From Verrucomicrobiaceae bacterium (GTDB lineage Bacteria; Verrucomicrobiota; Verrucomicrobiia; Verrucomicrobiales; Verrucomicrobiaceae): DNA of 64,000 nt. A program made the translations under genes and the position numbers. Where the stretch lies: positions 1-64,000 of the forward strand of contig JAIXZA010000013.1 in the NCBI GenBank assembly GCA_027489965.1, in the 5' to 3' direction. Numbering within the stretch: position 1 is the stretch's first letter; the number at the start of each line of letters is the position of its first letter. The notes under the pieces are model-generated. The model searched no databases, had not been told where the DNA came from, and saw nothing but the letters and a program-made list of their open reading frames with translations. This document shows, piece by piece, positions 43,897 through 52,547 of this stretch.

Positions 43897-44092
43897 TCAA
43901 TAATGTGGTAGCCTTTTATGCTGAAGACGCGGAATTAACGTTGCCGACGTACCGAGGCCAAAAACTGAAATATTCATGAGATTAAGCGTGGGCAGATGCA
44001 AGGGGTGTCTTTCACGCGGGAGTTTTTAAGGGCAAATTGTGGCCACTTGAAGAGCTCTATTAATTCTTCGGATTGGGTAAATCTTTGGCGTT
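43897..44092 (-). pseudogene. Decayed copy of the AlgD-like gene start and its upstream region
   Basis: On the minus strand the sequence ATGAATATTTCAGTTTTTGG is identical to the first codons of the AlgD-like gene ending at 6141. Similarity continues on both sides: into the coding part (to about the 25th codon, with a one-base deletion after GGCCTCGG that breaks the frame) and about 110 bp upstream (CGCGGGAGT, TTAAT..CTTCGGATTGG). By eye it covers roughly 200 bp, matching 6057-6257 in the same orientation. The rest of 43651-44262 holds nothing that I can assign. Confidence 0.8.
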
Positions 44093-44262
44093 ACTCCTTG
44101 AGAAGTTAGTGCACTTAAATCTGAGTATCTCAGCCTCAAAGCGCATGTATCTTGGTGTTGAATCTTTGATGGATTAAATATTTTAAAGCAGATGCTAAGA
44201 TTTATTGACGGGATTGTAGGTAATGGCTCAAGATTGACTTAATGATCGAAAAAGACACGATA

Positions 44263-44982
44263 ATGAATACTCCTGCCTATTTAGCCATTTTCAGCTTCAG
44301 TCTGCTTATTTCACTAACATCTGTTTCTGCGGATACGCCCCATATCTTCACTAGCCCAGATGGCCGCACCCTTGAAGCAGAGATCGTTAGTGCAACACCT
44401 GACCGAGTGAGTCTGAAGACGACCACAGGGGTGCCGATTGTGGCTCCGATAAACAAGTTTATTCAAGCTGATCAGGAATTCATCGCCCAATGGCGGAAGG
44501 ATCATCCTGTGGCGATCAGATACAAATTCGCCGCAGATTACACCAAGTCGAAGGTGAGCTCGACCAAGCGTAAGTCCAACAATACTGAGGTCACGACCGA
44601 GATCTGGGAGTGCAACATGAAGATCACCAATGAGTCGGGTCAGACTTTAGAAGGAGTGACGGTGGATTATGTGATCTATTATGATCAGATGGAACGCGGC
44701 AATAAAATCAGCCAAAACAAAGCTGGGAAAACGGATCTTGGAACGATGAAGGCCCAGCAACAAATGGTGGTCAAAACGGACACGGTCGCACTATCGACGA
44801 CACTTTTGGAAGGTGGGTTTTATTACACCGATGGCACTAAAACGCGCCAGAAGGATTCCATCTCAGCCATGCAGATCAACATCCATCACGATGGCAAACA
44901 GGTCTTTTCCTGGGCTTCAGCAGGCGTGCCGAAGGGCGCGGGTAATTCCGAAGGCAGCAAAGGTTCTCTCTTCGGGAAGTGA
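44263..44982 (+). CDS. Secreted protein with SHD1-like domain
   Basis: The 239-residue product has a signal peptide (LAIFSFSLLISLTSVSADTP). A module then reads FTSPDGRTLEAEIVSATPDR and VSLKTTTGVPIVAPINKF, ending EFIAQWRKDHP. This is the SHD1/SLA1-homology-like domain that is abundant in secreted proteins of Verrucomicrobia and Planctomycetes. The remaining 170 residues are beta-rich (EIWECNMKITNESGQTLEGV, VDYVIYYDQM) without a known motif. Its role is unknown. The ATG at 44263 leads directly into the signal; the frame is open to another ATG at 44242. It ends 8 bp before a relic of an avtA-like gene. Confidence 0.7.
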   Translation: MNTPAYLAIFSFSLLISLTSVSADTPHIFTSPDGRTLEAEIVSATPDRVSLKTTTGVPIVAPINKFIQADQEFIAQWRKDHPVAIRYKFAADYTKSKVSSTKRKSNNTEVTTEIWECNMKITNESGQTLEGVTVDYVIYYDQMERGNKISQNKAGKTDLGTMKAQQQMVVKTDTVALSTTLLEGGFYYTDGTKTRQKDSISAMQINIHHDGKQVFSWASAGVPKGAGNSEGSKGSLFGK

Positions 44983-44989
44983 TAAAGAG

Positions 44990-45105
44990 TGAAGGCTCTC
45001 TTGGCTTCTTCAGCCATGATCTCTAGGCTATCCTCAACGATGGCCTGCGGCTGGGAGAAAGTGAGGCAAGGTAAGCATGTGGGTGCGGCTAGTCCTGATC
45101 CGGCT
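44990..45105 (-). pseudogene. 3'-end relic of a valine-pyruvate aminotransferase (avtA-like) gene
   Basis: On the minus strand, 45083-44990 reads CLPCLTFSQPQAIVEDSLEI then MAEEAKRAF. It aligns with the last residues of the intact avtA product encoded at 48866-50131 (CLRLTYSQPQSIVQEGLEIL, AEEARKAFG). Just upstream, GATCAGGA is also shared with avtA (DQE), but an in-frame TAG and a shift follow, and similarity then stops near 45105. It is in the same orientation as avtA, 3.8 kb away, with the 1196-residue gene between. Divergence is high enough to suggest an old paralogue rather than a recent copy. Confidence 0.7.
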
Positions 45106-45190
45106 CACATGAGATGCATCGTCGTGCCACTTTCTTTTGAGGTAAAGCATTTATCTTGTCAGGAAATGGCTCTTCTGATCAAAGAGAGAT

Positions 45191-48100
45191 ATGCGTTCAA
45201 CTTTTCGCTTCATTGTGCAGTGGCAATTTACACTGCTGCTTCTGTTCCTTCCATTCAAGGAACTACGCTCTGCAGAGATGCTGCGTCTGGAGCAGCGTAT
45301 CAGCGACTTTTTACCGCAGGAAAAAATCGGCTCGGTCATGGAGGCAGATGGCGACTGGGCGGCGCTGAGTGCAGAGTTAGGCCCTTCTCCGTATCGTGGA
45401 AAAGTGCTGATGTGCCGGAGGCAGTCGGGGACGTGGTCCACGACTCAAACTCTGGAACCTCCGGATGCGGGTCCGCATCAATACTTCGGACAATTTATGA
45501 GTCTCCAAGGGGACTGGCTTGCGGTCACTGAACTGGGGGAGAATACCCTTCTGAATGCCGGCAAAACCACAATCATGGGAGTGGTGCGGATGTTCCACCG
45601 GGAAGGAGATCGCTGGTCACTGGTACAGACGCTGAGGGCGGGCGCGGAGATAACGGAGGGAGGTTTTTTCCAATACGGCACCGCCGTGGAACTGCATGGG
45701 GATCGCCTCATCGTCCTGTTCGCTGGGCAGGAAGAGCCGACCGAGAGAACTGGGATGGAGTACCTTCCTTCGAGCCTGCACAGCTTTCGCCTGCATGGTG
45801 GCTCTTGGCAGCTTGAGCAGGTGATCACTGGAGATGCCATGAAACGGCCAAGTGTCTATGGAGTTCCTTCTTTGAGCCTGAAGGACGACTGGCTGGCTGT
45901 GGGTGACCGAGGCAGGCTTTCGAAAGAGTGGCAGCCCAGCGGTGCGGTTCACCTTTATCGCCTGCAAAATGGGAGCTGGAAGCTGTCGCAGACTTTGTTA
46001 CCACCAGAAGCCTTACCGATCTATTATTTTGGTGCTCAGACCGGTTTCACTGATCACGCACATCTGCTAATCACCACCAATCTCGGTGTCATGGAGTCTC
46101 GCTGGAACGGAAAACAATGGACTCCACCCGTGATTTTGGACATCGCCCAAAGTTTGTCCACTTACTCGTACTATAGCCCTTCTTTGGCCGTAAATGGAAC
46201 CACGGCAGCGGTGAAGCAAGGCGGCACGCTTCGACTCCTGACTCTGACTGATCAGGGTTGGCAGCGACTGCGAGACCTCTCGGTGATTGCGCGCGTGTCT
46301 AATCTGGCTCTTTCACAAGACACGGTGCTCTTCCTCTCGGACTTTCCGCCAGAGGGCTATGACTGGCGGGCAGTGTCCTTCCTCTCACTGACGGATATTG
46401 AGGTGAGGCTGGGCCGAGTCCAGGTGCAGACTCAAAACTCCCGCCAACTAAGAGAGCCGCCCGCCATCGCTTCCGGGAGTGAAGTCATCTGGCAGCCGCA
46501 GCTGGAGGGGAACGAGATGCCGCTCGTCGTGAAGAATGCCTCCCCAGGACTCATGTCCCGCCCAGTGGCGAAGATCAGCGGCGCCATGGCTGCTTCGTTT
46601 GAAATTCTGCCCCAGCCGGCCAGTCAGGCTCTTTTGGTCCCCATTGAGCAGATGACTTTCATTCTGCGGCCACGCACTGGCATGTTGGTCACGGATGTGC
46701 CACTGACGGTGACTTTCAGCCATGCGGGAGCCGTGCCCGACTACACGTTTCAAGTTCGTTGGAAGCTGCCTTCGGGTCCGCTTCAGGGTTCGCCTTTGGT
46801 ATCGCTCTTGCAGGGAGATTTCTGGAGTCTCGGGCAGTCGGTCCATCTGGCTCCAGCCATCACGGGAATGCCCGTGATGCACACACCGACCTACCAGTGG
46901 CTGCGGGATGGTGTGGTGCTGGCGGATCAAAACAAAGCCGTCTTGAGCATCCCAGAGGTCAAGCCTGAACATGCCGGGAAATACATTCTGGAAGTGCGGC
47001 ATCAGAGCGGTACCACGCGGTCCAATCCATGCCAGGTGGTCGTCTTTGAGTCTGTGGATCAGAAGCTGAATCTGCGCGATGGTGAAATGGGTTCCTTAAA
47101 GCCACGCTTCTGGGGTTCTGCCAGCATCGTCTGGCAAAATCCTGAAAGTTATCAGGCACTTATGACCAGCCCCTATTTGGCCGGAATCACCCTACCCACG
47201 CTCACCATCCTGGATGGCCGCTGGATCAGTGATTCTGGCATCACTGAACTACACGCATTTGCCACCATCATCGACCCCATCAGTCAGTGGCAGATGGTCT
47301 CTGGTGTGATCGGACGCTTCCAGCTTATTTCTGCGGGTAGGAAACCCACCCTGACACCCATACACAGCTCAGTTTATGCTGTGGGGGACTCTATATCTGA
47401 GAGCGTCGTTTTCCCAATCCAAGCAAGAGATAACTATGGCGGACGTAATGCCTGGCCGGGCAGTCGCGTAACCGCCAGTGGCCTACCTCCTGGTATCCAA
47501 CTGCGCTCACAAAACGAACTGGAAGGCACCTTTACCAAAGCTGGCATCTACCCCGTGACATGGCGGCTCCAGGATGCCTCCGGTGCGTGGAGTGATCCCG
47601 TCGTCAGCGAGTTCATTGTAGGCCAGAGTAGCATCGCCGGAGAAGCTGGACTGTATGTGGGTACAATCTCAGGCAATGGTGCCGTGCCGGATTTGGACTT
47701 TCAGGGCTGCCTGGAAGTGCGGATGGAACTCAGCGGCAGCTTTTCAGGAACACTGAAAATGCCCGGGGCCACACGCCGCTTCGCAGGCAAGTTCAAAAAA
47801 AATGAGCAGTCTCTAGGAGACTTTGCAGCATCACTCCCTATGGCTGCACTGCCCGGCACTCAAAGCGCACGGATGAACCTATTCTGCGCCCCCAATGAAA
47901 CATCTCTGACGGTCGATCTACAATGCGTGGTGAATGAGGGCACAGAAGAAGTCTTCCGCTCATCACTGCGGCATCGCCCGCGCCGGCCCAGACCTCTGCC
48001 CATCGAAAAAACCGGAGCTTACAATGTCCTCAGCGACAACTCAGGTGCACTTGATGCACGTGATTCGCCCAGCGGTACCGGACTTATGAGGGTGACGGTC

Positions 48101-48781
48101 AGCTCCGCCTACACCGCCCAAGTCGTAGGCACCCTGGCCGACGGCACAGGGTACACCAGCGCCTGCCAGCTCATACCGGATGATTACGGCATGATGACCC
48201 TCGTGTTCTTCCATGAAGACCGCGCCCAGGGAAATCTGCTGGGCGGTGAAATCCTCATCGGCATCCATGAACGCCCGCTATTTATTCAGGGTGCTCTGCG
48301 CTGGAAAAAACAGCCATCCCTTGCCGCCAAACTCTACCCGGCTGGATTTGATGCGAACCTCCGACTCGAAGGCTGGCGCTACATTCCGCCTCCGAACGGT
48401 ATGTTGCTGCTCAGCGAGTCACCCGACCGCCCCGGCAACGCTGTTTGCCAGACCGACTTCATGGATGACGGCCTCTTCCGGCTCACCCGAGACCATCGAG
48501 CCATCCCCATCAGCACTCGCGCTGCGAGCAAACTTCAGCGGCTGGATTTCTATGCACCGACAGGCTTCTTTACAGGGCAGATTCGAGCCGGTGGATCCAC
48601 CTCAGAGTCAGGCAGCCGTATCCCCGCCAGCAGTGTGCCATTTCGCGGACTCATCCTTCCGCCGAGCAGCTACGGCGGAGGATTCTATCTCTTTCCAAAG
48701 AGCGCGAATGACATTTCAAAAGAGCCGTCATCCACAGGCAGAACACTGCATTCACATCAAGTGCGCCTTTTCTCCAAATAA
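45191..48781 (+). CDS. Large secreted multidomain protein with beta-propeller-like and Ig-like domains
   Basis: The 1196-residue product has a signal peptide (WQFTLLLLFLPFKELRSAEM). Residues about 40-410 hold repeats of the form G-D-W-L-A-V or G-D-R-L-I-V spaced by about 55 residues (MEADGDWAALSAEL, LQGDWLAVTELGEN, LHGDRLIVLFAG, LKDDWLAVGDRG), like FG-GAP propeller blades. Residues about 560-620 form an Ig-like domain (YQWLRDGVVLADQNKAVLSI, PEHAGKYILEV). A putative-Ig/cadherin-like segment follows (ARDNYGGRNAWPGSRVTASG), then two C-terminal modules beginning GLYVGTISGNGAVPDLDFQG and GAYNVLSDNSGALDARDSPS, of a type repeated in secreted proteins of this phylum. No enzyme motif or sorting signal is seen. 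AGAGAG lies 8 bp before the ATG. A surface or matrix role is likely. Confidence 0.78.
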   Translation: MRSTFRFIVQWQFTLLLLFLPFKELRSAEMLRLEQRISDFLPQEKIGSVMEADGDWAALSAELGPSPYRGKVLMCRRQSGTWSTTQTLEPPDAGPHQYFGQFMSLQGDWLAVTELGENTLLNAGKTTIMGVVRMFHREGDRWSLVQTLRAGAEITEGGFFQYGTAVELHGDRLIVLFAGQEEPTERTGMEYLPSSLHSFRLHGGSWQLEQVITGDAMKRPSVYGVPSLSLKDDWLAVGDRGRLSKEWQPSGAVHLYRLQNGSWKLSQTLLPPEALPIYYFGAQTGFTDHAHLLITTNLGVMESRWNGKQWTPPVILDIAQSLSTYSYYSPSLAVNGTTAAVKQGGTLRLLTLTDQGWQRLRDLSVIARVSNLALSQDTVLFLSDFPPEGYDWRAVSFLSLTDIEVRLGRVQVQTQNSRQLREPPAIASGSEVIWQPQLEGNEMPLVVKNASPGLMSRPVAKISGAMAASFEILPQPASQALLVPIEQMTFILRPRTGMLVTDVPLTVTFSHAGAVPDYTFQVRWKLPSGPLQGSPLVSLLQGDFWSLGQSVHLAPAITGMPVMHTPTYQWLRDGVVLADQNKAVLSIPEVKPEHAGKYILEVRHQSGTTRSNPCQVVVFESVDQKLNLRDGEMGSLKPRFWGSASIVWQNPESYQALMTSPYLAGITLPTLTILDGRWISDSGITELHAFATIIDPISQWQMVSGVIGRFQLISAGRKPTLTPIHSSVYAVGDSISESVVFPIQARDNYGGRNAWPGSRVTASGLPPGIQLRSQNELEGTFTKAGIYPVTWRLQDASGAWSDPVVSEFIVGQSSIAGEAGLYVGTISGNGAVPDLDFQGCLEVRMELSGSFSGTLKMPGATRRFAGKFKKNEQSLGDFAASLPMAALPGTQSARMNLFCAPNETSLTVDLQCVVNEGTEEVFRSSLRHRPRRPRPLPIEKTGAYNVLSDNSGALDARDSPSGTGLMRVTVSSAYTAQVVGTLADGTGYTSACQLIPDDYGMMTLVFFHEDRAQGNLLGGEILIGIHERPLFIQGALRWKKQPSLAAKLYPAGFDANLRLEGWRYIPPPNGMLLLSESPDRPGNAVCQTDFMDDGLFRLTRDHRAIPISTRAASKLQRLDFYAPTGFFTGQIRAGGSTSESGSRIPASSVPFRGLILPPSSYGGGFYLFPKSANDISKEPSSTGRTLHSHQVRLFSK

Positions 48782-48865
48782 TTACGGTTGCTGGTATTTC
48801 GTGGCAGTCAATGCCACTCAAGACAGACGCTTTATTCTATTTGCAGGTGTGGAGCACACAAGGTT

Positions 48866-50131
48866 CTAGCCAAACGCTTTTCTGGCCTCTTCAGCCAAAA
48901 TCTCCAGACCTTCTTGAACGATTGATTGCGGCTGGGAATAGGTGAGACGAAGGCATTCGTGGGGATGCTTCCATTCCTGATCGAGGCCATAGGCAAAATA
49001 ATGGCCAGGAATGACGAGGACCTTGCGGGCTTTTAAGCGTCGATACAGTTCCGCAGCTGGGATGGGCAGTTTTTTCAGCCAAAGCCAGAGGAAAAAAGCA
49101 CCCTCCTGGGCATGAAGCGCCCACTCCATCTGATCACCGAGAGCATGGCTCAGCACGCCTTTGGCAAAGTCAGATCTCTCTTTGTAAAAAGGCCGGATGA
49201 CATCGCTGCCTAGCTTGATCAGTCGCCCGTCGGCTAACAGAGGCGTGAGCAGAGCTTGGCCGACGTTCCCATTGGCTAGGGAAACAATGGCGTTCATGTT
49301 CGAGAGCGCCTTCACGATAGCTGGATCAGCGATGATGACGGAGGTGCGCACTCCGGGCAGGCCTAGCTTTGACAAGCTGATGCTGAAAATCATGCCTGGC
49401 TCCCAATCGGGACGAAAGTCGCCATGGATGACGCCAGGGAAGGGGTGACCATAAGCGTTATCGATCATGAGCGGGATGCCGTTTTCACGGGCGAGATCCC
49501 GCAGTCGGCTGAACTCTTCCGGCGTCAGGACATTGCCCGTTGGATTGGTCGGACAAGAGACACACATGGCGGCGATGTCTGGGGTGATTTTGAGCTGATC
49601 AAAATCGACATGATACTTGATCTCGTGCTCACCGCGCTCTTCGATCTTGGGCAGGACGGCTCGAAATTGATCCGAGCAGAGTGCCTGATTGGCGTAGCCG
49701 ATGTACTCCGGTAACAGGGGAAAAAGGATGCGTCGTTTGCCTGTCGGGCTGTCCCCTGCGAGGAGGTTAAAGAGCAGGAAACAGGCGCTCTGACTGCTGG
49801 GCATGACAGCGATGTTTTCGCGGGTGACATCCCAACCGCATTCGCGTTTGAGAAAACCTGCCATGGCTTCTCGGAAGAGTGGATTACCTCCGGGCGGATC
49901 ATAATTAAGCAGCGTCTTATCCAGGGCTGCGCCATCGGCCAAAAGCTCGCTCATCCGTTGTCGCCAGATGGCTTGCACTTCGGGGATTGCTGCTGGCTGT
50001 CCGCCACCGAGCATTCTCATGTCTGGGTAAAGTGTCAGTGCCTGCCCACAGTCATCCATGAGCTCCTGAATGCCGCTCGGCCCAGCGAGCCGATTGCCGA
50101 TGTCGGAGAAAGGGATTTGAGAGATGCTCAT
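48866..50131 (-). CDS. avtA: Valine-pyruvate aminotransferase
   Basis: AvtA is a PLP enzyme that exchanges amino groups between valine and pyruvate, giving alanine and 2-ketoisovalerate. The 421-residue protein has the family's characteristic stretches FSDIGNRLAGPSGIQELMDD, MLGGGQPAAIPEVQAIWRQ, NYDPPGGNPLFREAMAGFL and VMPSSQSACFLLFNLLAGDS. The PLP site includes CPTNPTGNVLTPEE, DNAYGHPFPG, and FSISLSKLGLPGVRTSVI with the Schiff-base lysine. Length is as expected. Its ATG overlaps the stop of the upstream envelope gene by 4 bp, so it is translated from a transcript shared with two envelope proteins, which is an odd partnership. A decayed piece of a paralogue's 3' end lies at 44990-45105. Confidence 0.93.
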   Translation of the reverse strand: MSISQIPFSDIGNRLAGPSGIQELMDDCGQALTLYPDMRMLGGGQPAAIPEVQAIWRQRMSELLADGAALDKTLLNYDPPGGNPLFREAMAGFLKRECGWDVTRENIAVMPSSQSACFLLFNLLAGDSPTGKRRILFPLLPEYIGYANQALCSDQFRAVLPKIEERGEHEIKYHVDFDQLKITPDIAAMCVSCPTNPTGNVLTPEEFSRLRDLARENGIPLMIDNAYGHPFPGVIHGDFRPDWEPGMIFSISLSKLGLPGVRTSVIIADPAIVKALSNMNAIVSLANGNVGQALLTPLLADGRLIKLGSDVIRPFYKERSDFAKGVLSHALGDQMEWALHAQEGAFFLWLWLKKLPIPAAELYRRLKARKVLVIPGHYFAYGLDQEWKHPHECLRLTYSQPQSIVQEGLEILAEEARKAFG

Positions 50132-51132
50132 GTGGATTGACGGGATTTTTCCAGAGTGCGCGCCTGTTCCACCCAGCCTTCTCGGGTGATGCGGTCTTTA
50201 AAGGCTAGCCGATTGGAGAACTCGCGTACGTGATCGTCCTCCCAGCTGGCAATTTGATGAAAGGTATGCACACCAAGGTCATGCAGACGCTTGGCTAAAA
50301 CTGTGGCGATCCCTTTGATCTTGGTTAAGTCATCGGCATTCGGTGGAGCTTCGCGGTAGATAGGACCCAGTGCGGGATCGAGCTCTGGTTCTGGTGCGGT
50401 GATCGGCGCTGGGGCTGATGGCAATTTGACCTTCGCTGTCTTGCCCGCTTTTGACGCTCCACGAGCAGGCTTGGTGCCTGGCTTGCCTTTAATGATGGAG
50501 TCTAGAGCCGTAGGGACTTCTTTTGTGGTCGGTGGCTGAGTCGCGGCGGGTTCGGCTATGAGAAAACCAAAGGGCTCTACCTCCATCATGGGCTCGGCGG
50601 TGCTCGGCAGCGGCTCTTCAGGCGCTGGCAGTTTAGTCTTTGCTCGGATGACTGGTTTTGGCGGTGGAGCAGGGATATTGGGCTCCTCTGTGGGCCCAAT
50701 GGCTGCTGGAATAAAAGCGGGCATCTCTGGGGCTGGCTCAATATTTGGGATCTCGGCTACTGGCGCTAAGGGCGCAGTTTCTGGCGGAGTCGGCATCGCC
50801 GCTAGTGTCGGATAGAGGGGCTGGCGTTCTGAAAAAATCTCACGGACATTGGGAAGTACTTCCGTTAGTAAAGCAGGAGTTGCCGTGGCTGAAGTGGTCG
50901 GGCGCAGGCTTTGTTCGGCTAGTTTTCGCTTCAATCCAGCGATCTCCCCTAGCAGGGCCTGGTTCTCCTCATGGGCGGCTTTTGATTGCAGTTTGTACTT
51001 CCCCCAAGTGAGACCACCAAACCATAAGCCCAGAGCGAAAAACAGCGCGCCTAAGATCAACACAAAGACGCCGCTATGCAGCAGGAAGTAAATTAAAGGC
51101 TCTGATTGGAGTGCGGGAAGCTCAAACTTCAT
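50128..51132 (-). CDS. Membrane-anchored protein with C-terminal helix-hairpin-helix domain
   Basis: The 334-residue protein begins with one membrane helix (FVLILGALFFALGLWFGGLT, about residues 18-40), then a short coiled coil (AAHEENQALLGEIAGLKRKL). A long Pro/Ala/Glu-rich spacer follows to about residue 260, then a C-terminal domain DDLTKIKGIATVLAKRLHDL with GVHTFHQIASWEDDHVREFS. That last domain is the helix-hairpin-helix-like module (related to the C-terminal part of ribosomal-L21/NuoE-linked proteins) found in many bacterial proteins of unknown role. The layout suggests a tether from the inner membrane to a cytosolic partner. It is between the OmpA-like gene (8 bp) and avtA (4-bp overlap), in one operon. 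Confidence 0.7.
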   Translation of the reverse strand: MKFELPALQSEPLIYFLLHSGVFVLILGALFFALGLWFGGLTWGKYKLQSKAAHEENQALLGEIAGLKRKLAEQSLRPTTSATATPALLTEVLPNVREIFSERQPLYPTLAAMPTPPETAPLAPVAEIPNIEPAPEMPAFIPAAIGPTEEPNIPAPPPKPVIRAKTKLPAPEEPLPSTAEPMMEVEPFGFLIAEPAATQPPTTKEVPTALDSIIKGKPGTKPARGASKAGKTAKVKLPSAPAPITAPEPELDPALGPIYREAPPNADDLTKIKGIATVLAKRLHDLGVHTFHQIASWEDDHVREFSNRLAFKDRITREGWVEQARTLEKSRQST

Positions 51133-51140
51133 AAAGGTGA

Positions 51141-52409
51141 TTATTGAATGAGTATCTCGACACTGCTTGGCAATGCGGGTGCATGGGGATCATCAGCAGG
51201 CACTGGGTCAAAAGCCATCGGTAGAATCTCCATGCAGGGGGCACCTTGTTCAATCAAGAAAGAGCTGACTTGTTCTGCCCGCTGCATGGCTAGGTCTGAC
51301 TCTAGCTGCAAATTGCCATTCGGCTCGGGGTGGCCGCCGACGACCAATCGCAAAGCTGGTCCTGCTGCCAGCAGGGCAGGGATCAATGTGGTCAGATGGG
51401 TGCGCATTTCAGCCGATAACGAGCTGCTGCCAGGAGCGAATTGGACGAAGTCGTGGGAAATGAGGTTACTGACGCTTTGCAGCACATCCTCCGGCAGGGC
51501 TGTCTGGATGCGTCGGCCAGGGAAGTGATAGATCGAGGGATGCTGGACCAATTGCATGTTCACTCTGATGCTTCCTGTCATGGGTCGTAGGGTGCTCAGC
51601 CAGACGCTTTCAAGTGTGCGGGTCGTGTCGGCTTTGAGATGGGGGCTTTGACCGGGTAGGATGCTGAATTCTCCTGGGGATGGAGTGCTGAAGAAACTGC
51701 GTAAAAACGGCATAATGGCCTCAGGATTGGTGAATGAGGCCGGTAGCACGTGACTGGTCACGCGGAGCTTACTCACATCCACGGCTAAACCATGGGAAGG
51801 CTGATTTAAGGTCTCTTTGATAGCCTCTTTGAGCTCCAACGTTGGCAAGATTCCTGTCACCACCAGTCTGCCATCCTGCCGCTTGATCTCAAGTGCCGCT
51901 GGCACATGCAGGGCAGTGATGATCGGTTTCAGCATCGGGCTGGTTTCTTCTAAAGGCAGTTTTTCACCCTCGGGCCAGCGGACATAGGATGAGATTTTCA
52001 GGTCATCCATCACCAGCTTCAGGTCAGGGCGTAACTTCGTGAGCAGACCTCGGAGAGAGTCAGCCGTGTCCTGATCTGCCATCCAGCCATCAATGGTCAG
52101 TGTTTCTTCAGCTAGGCGGGCTCTGACCCGCGCTAGGATGCTGAGTCGGTTACTGACCAGACGCAGAGGTCCTAATTCGGCGAGTTCTCGGCTGGCCTCC
52201 TCTAAAGACGGCTCATCCTGCGCATCTCCGCTGACGCTCAGGTCGAGAAACCGCACATCCACGGTGCTACCATGCACGCCGTGCTTTATTAAAATGGCTG
52301 AAGCCTGATCGAACAGGTGTAGTTGTCGATTCTCCGTATAATCCCACCAGTGCACCACTACCATAATGGGCAGCAGCACGATCATGATAAGGATAACGGT
52401 AAAGCGCAT
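51141..52409 (-). CDS. OmpA-family protein with BON-like domains and N-terminal membrane helix
   Basis: The protein (422 residues from the ATG at 52409) has one N-terminal helix (FTVILIMIVLLPIMVVVHWW). Two or three BON-like repeats follow (LSILARVRARLAEETLTIDG, RQDGRLVVTGILPTLELKEA, TRTLESVWLSTLRPMTGSIR). The C-terminal OmpA-like domain has FAPGSSSLSAEMRTHLTTLI, then LRLVVGGHPEPNGNLQLESD and LAMQRAEQVSSFLIEQGAP. OmpA domains bind peptidoglycan and BON domains bind lipid, so it may link the inner membrane to the wall. The frame is open to an ATG at 52493, but the added part is basic and lies before the membrane helix. It is the first gene of the operon with the HHH-domain protein and avtA, divergent from the kinase gene. 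Confidence 0.75.
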   Translation of the reverse strand: MRFTVILIMIVLLPIMVVVHWWDYTENRQLHLFDQASAILIKHGVHGSTVDVRFLDLSVSGDAQDEPSLEEASRELAELGPLRLVSNRLSILARVRARLAEETLTIDGWMADQDTADSLRGLLTKLRPDLKLVMDDLKISSYVRWPEGEKLPLEETSPMLKPIITALHVPAALEIKRQDGRLVVTGILPTLELKEAIKETLNQPSHGLAVDVSKLRVTSHVLPASFTNPEAIMPFLRSFFSTPSPGEFSILPGQSPHLKADTTRTLESVWLSTLRPMTGSIRVNMQLVQHPSIYHFPGRRIQTALPEDVLQSVSNLISHDFVQFAPGSSSLSAEMRTHLTTLIPALLAAGPALRLVVGGHPEPNGNLQLESDLAMQRAEQVSSFLIEQGAPCMEILPMAFDPVPADDPHAPALPSSVEILIQ

Positions 52410-52547
52410 GAACTGAAAAAGGAATGGGCGGTATCGGGCATTGACACGCCGGAGGAGAAACGGATACTCCGCGCCCCTGCCGCTGTGGTACATTCCGCCC
52501 GTATCAGGGGCATAATCAAGCAGTATTCCACCTCACCTTCTCTTCTC

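Noticed and set aside
44989..45531. 180-codon open frame on the plus strand
   Set aside because: Its start is antisense to the avtA relic and its end overlaps the large secreted protein gene in another frame.
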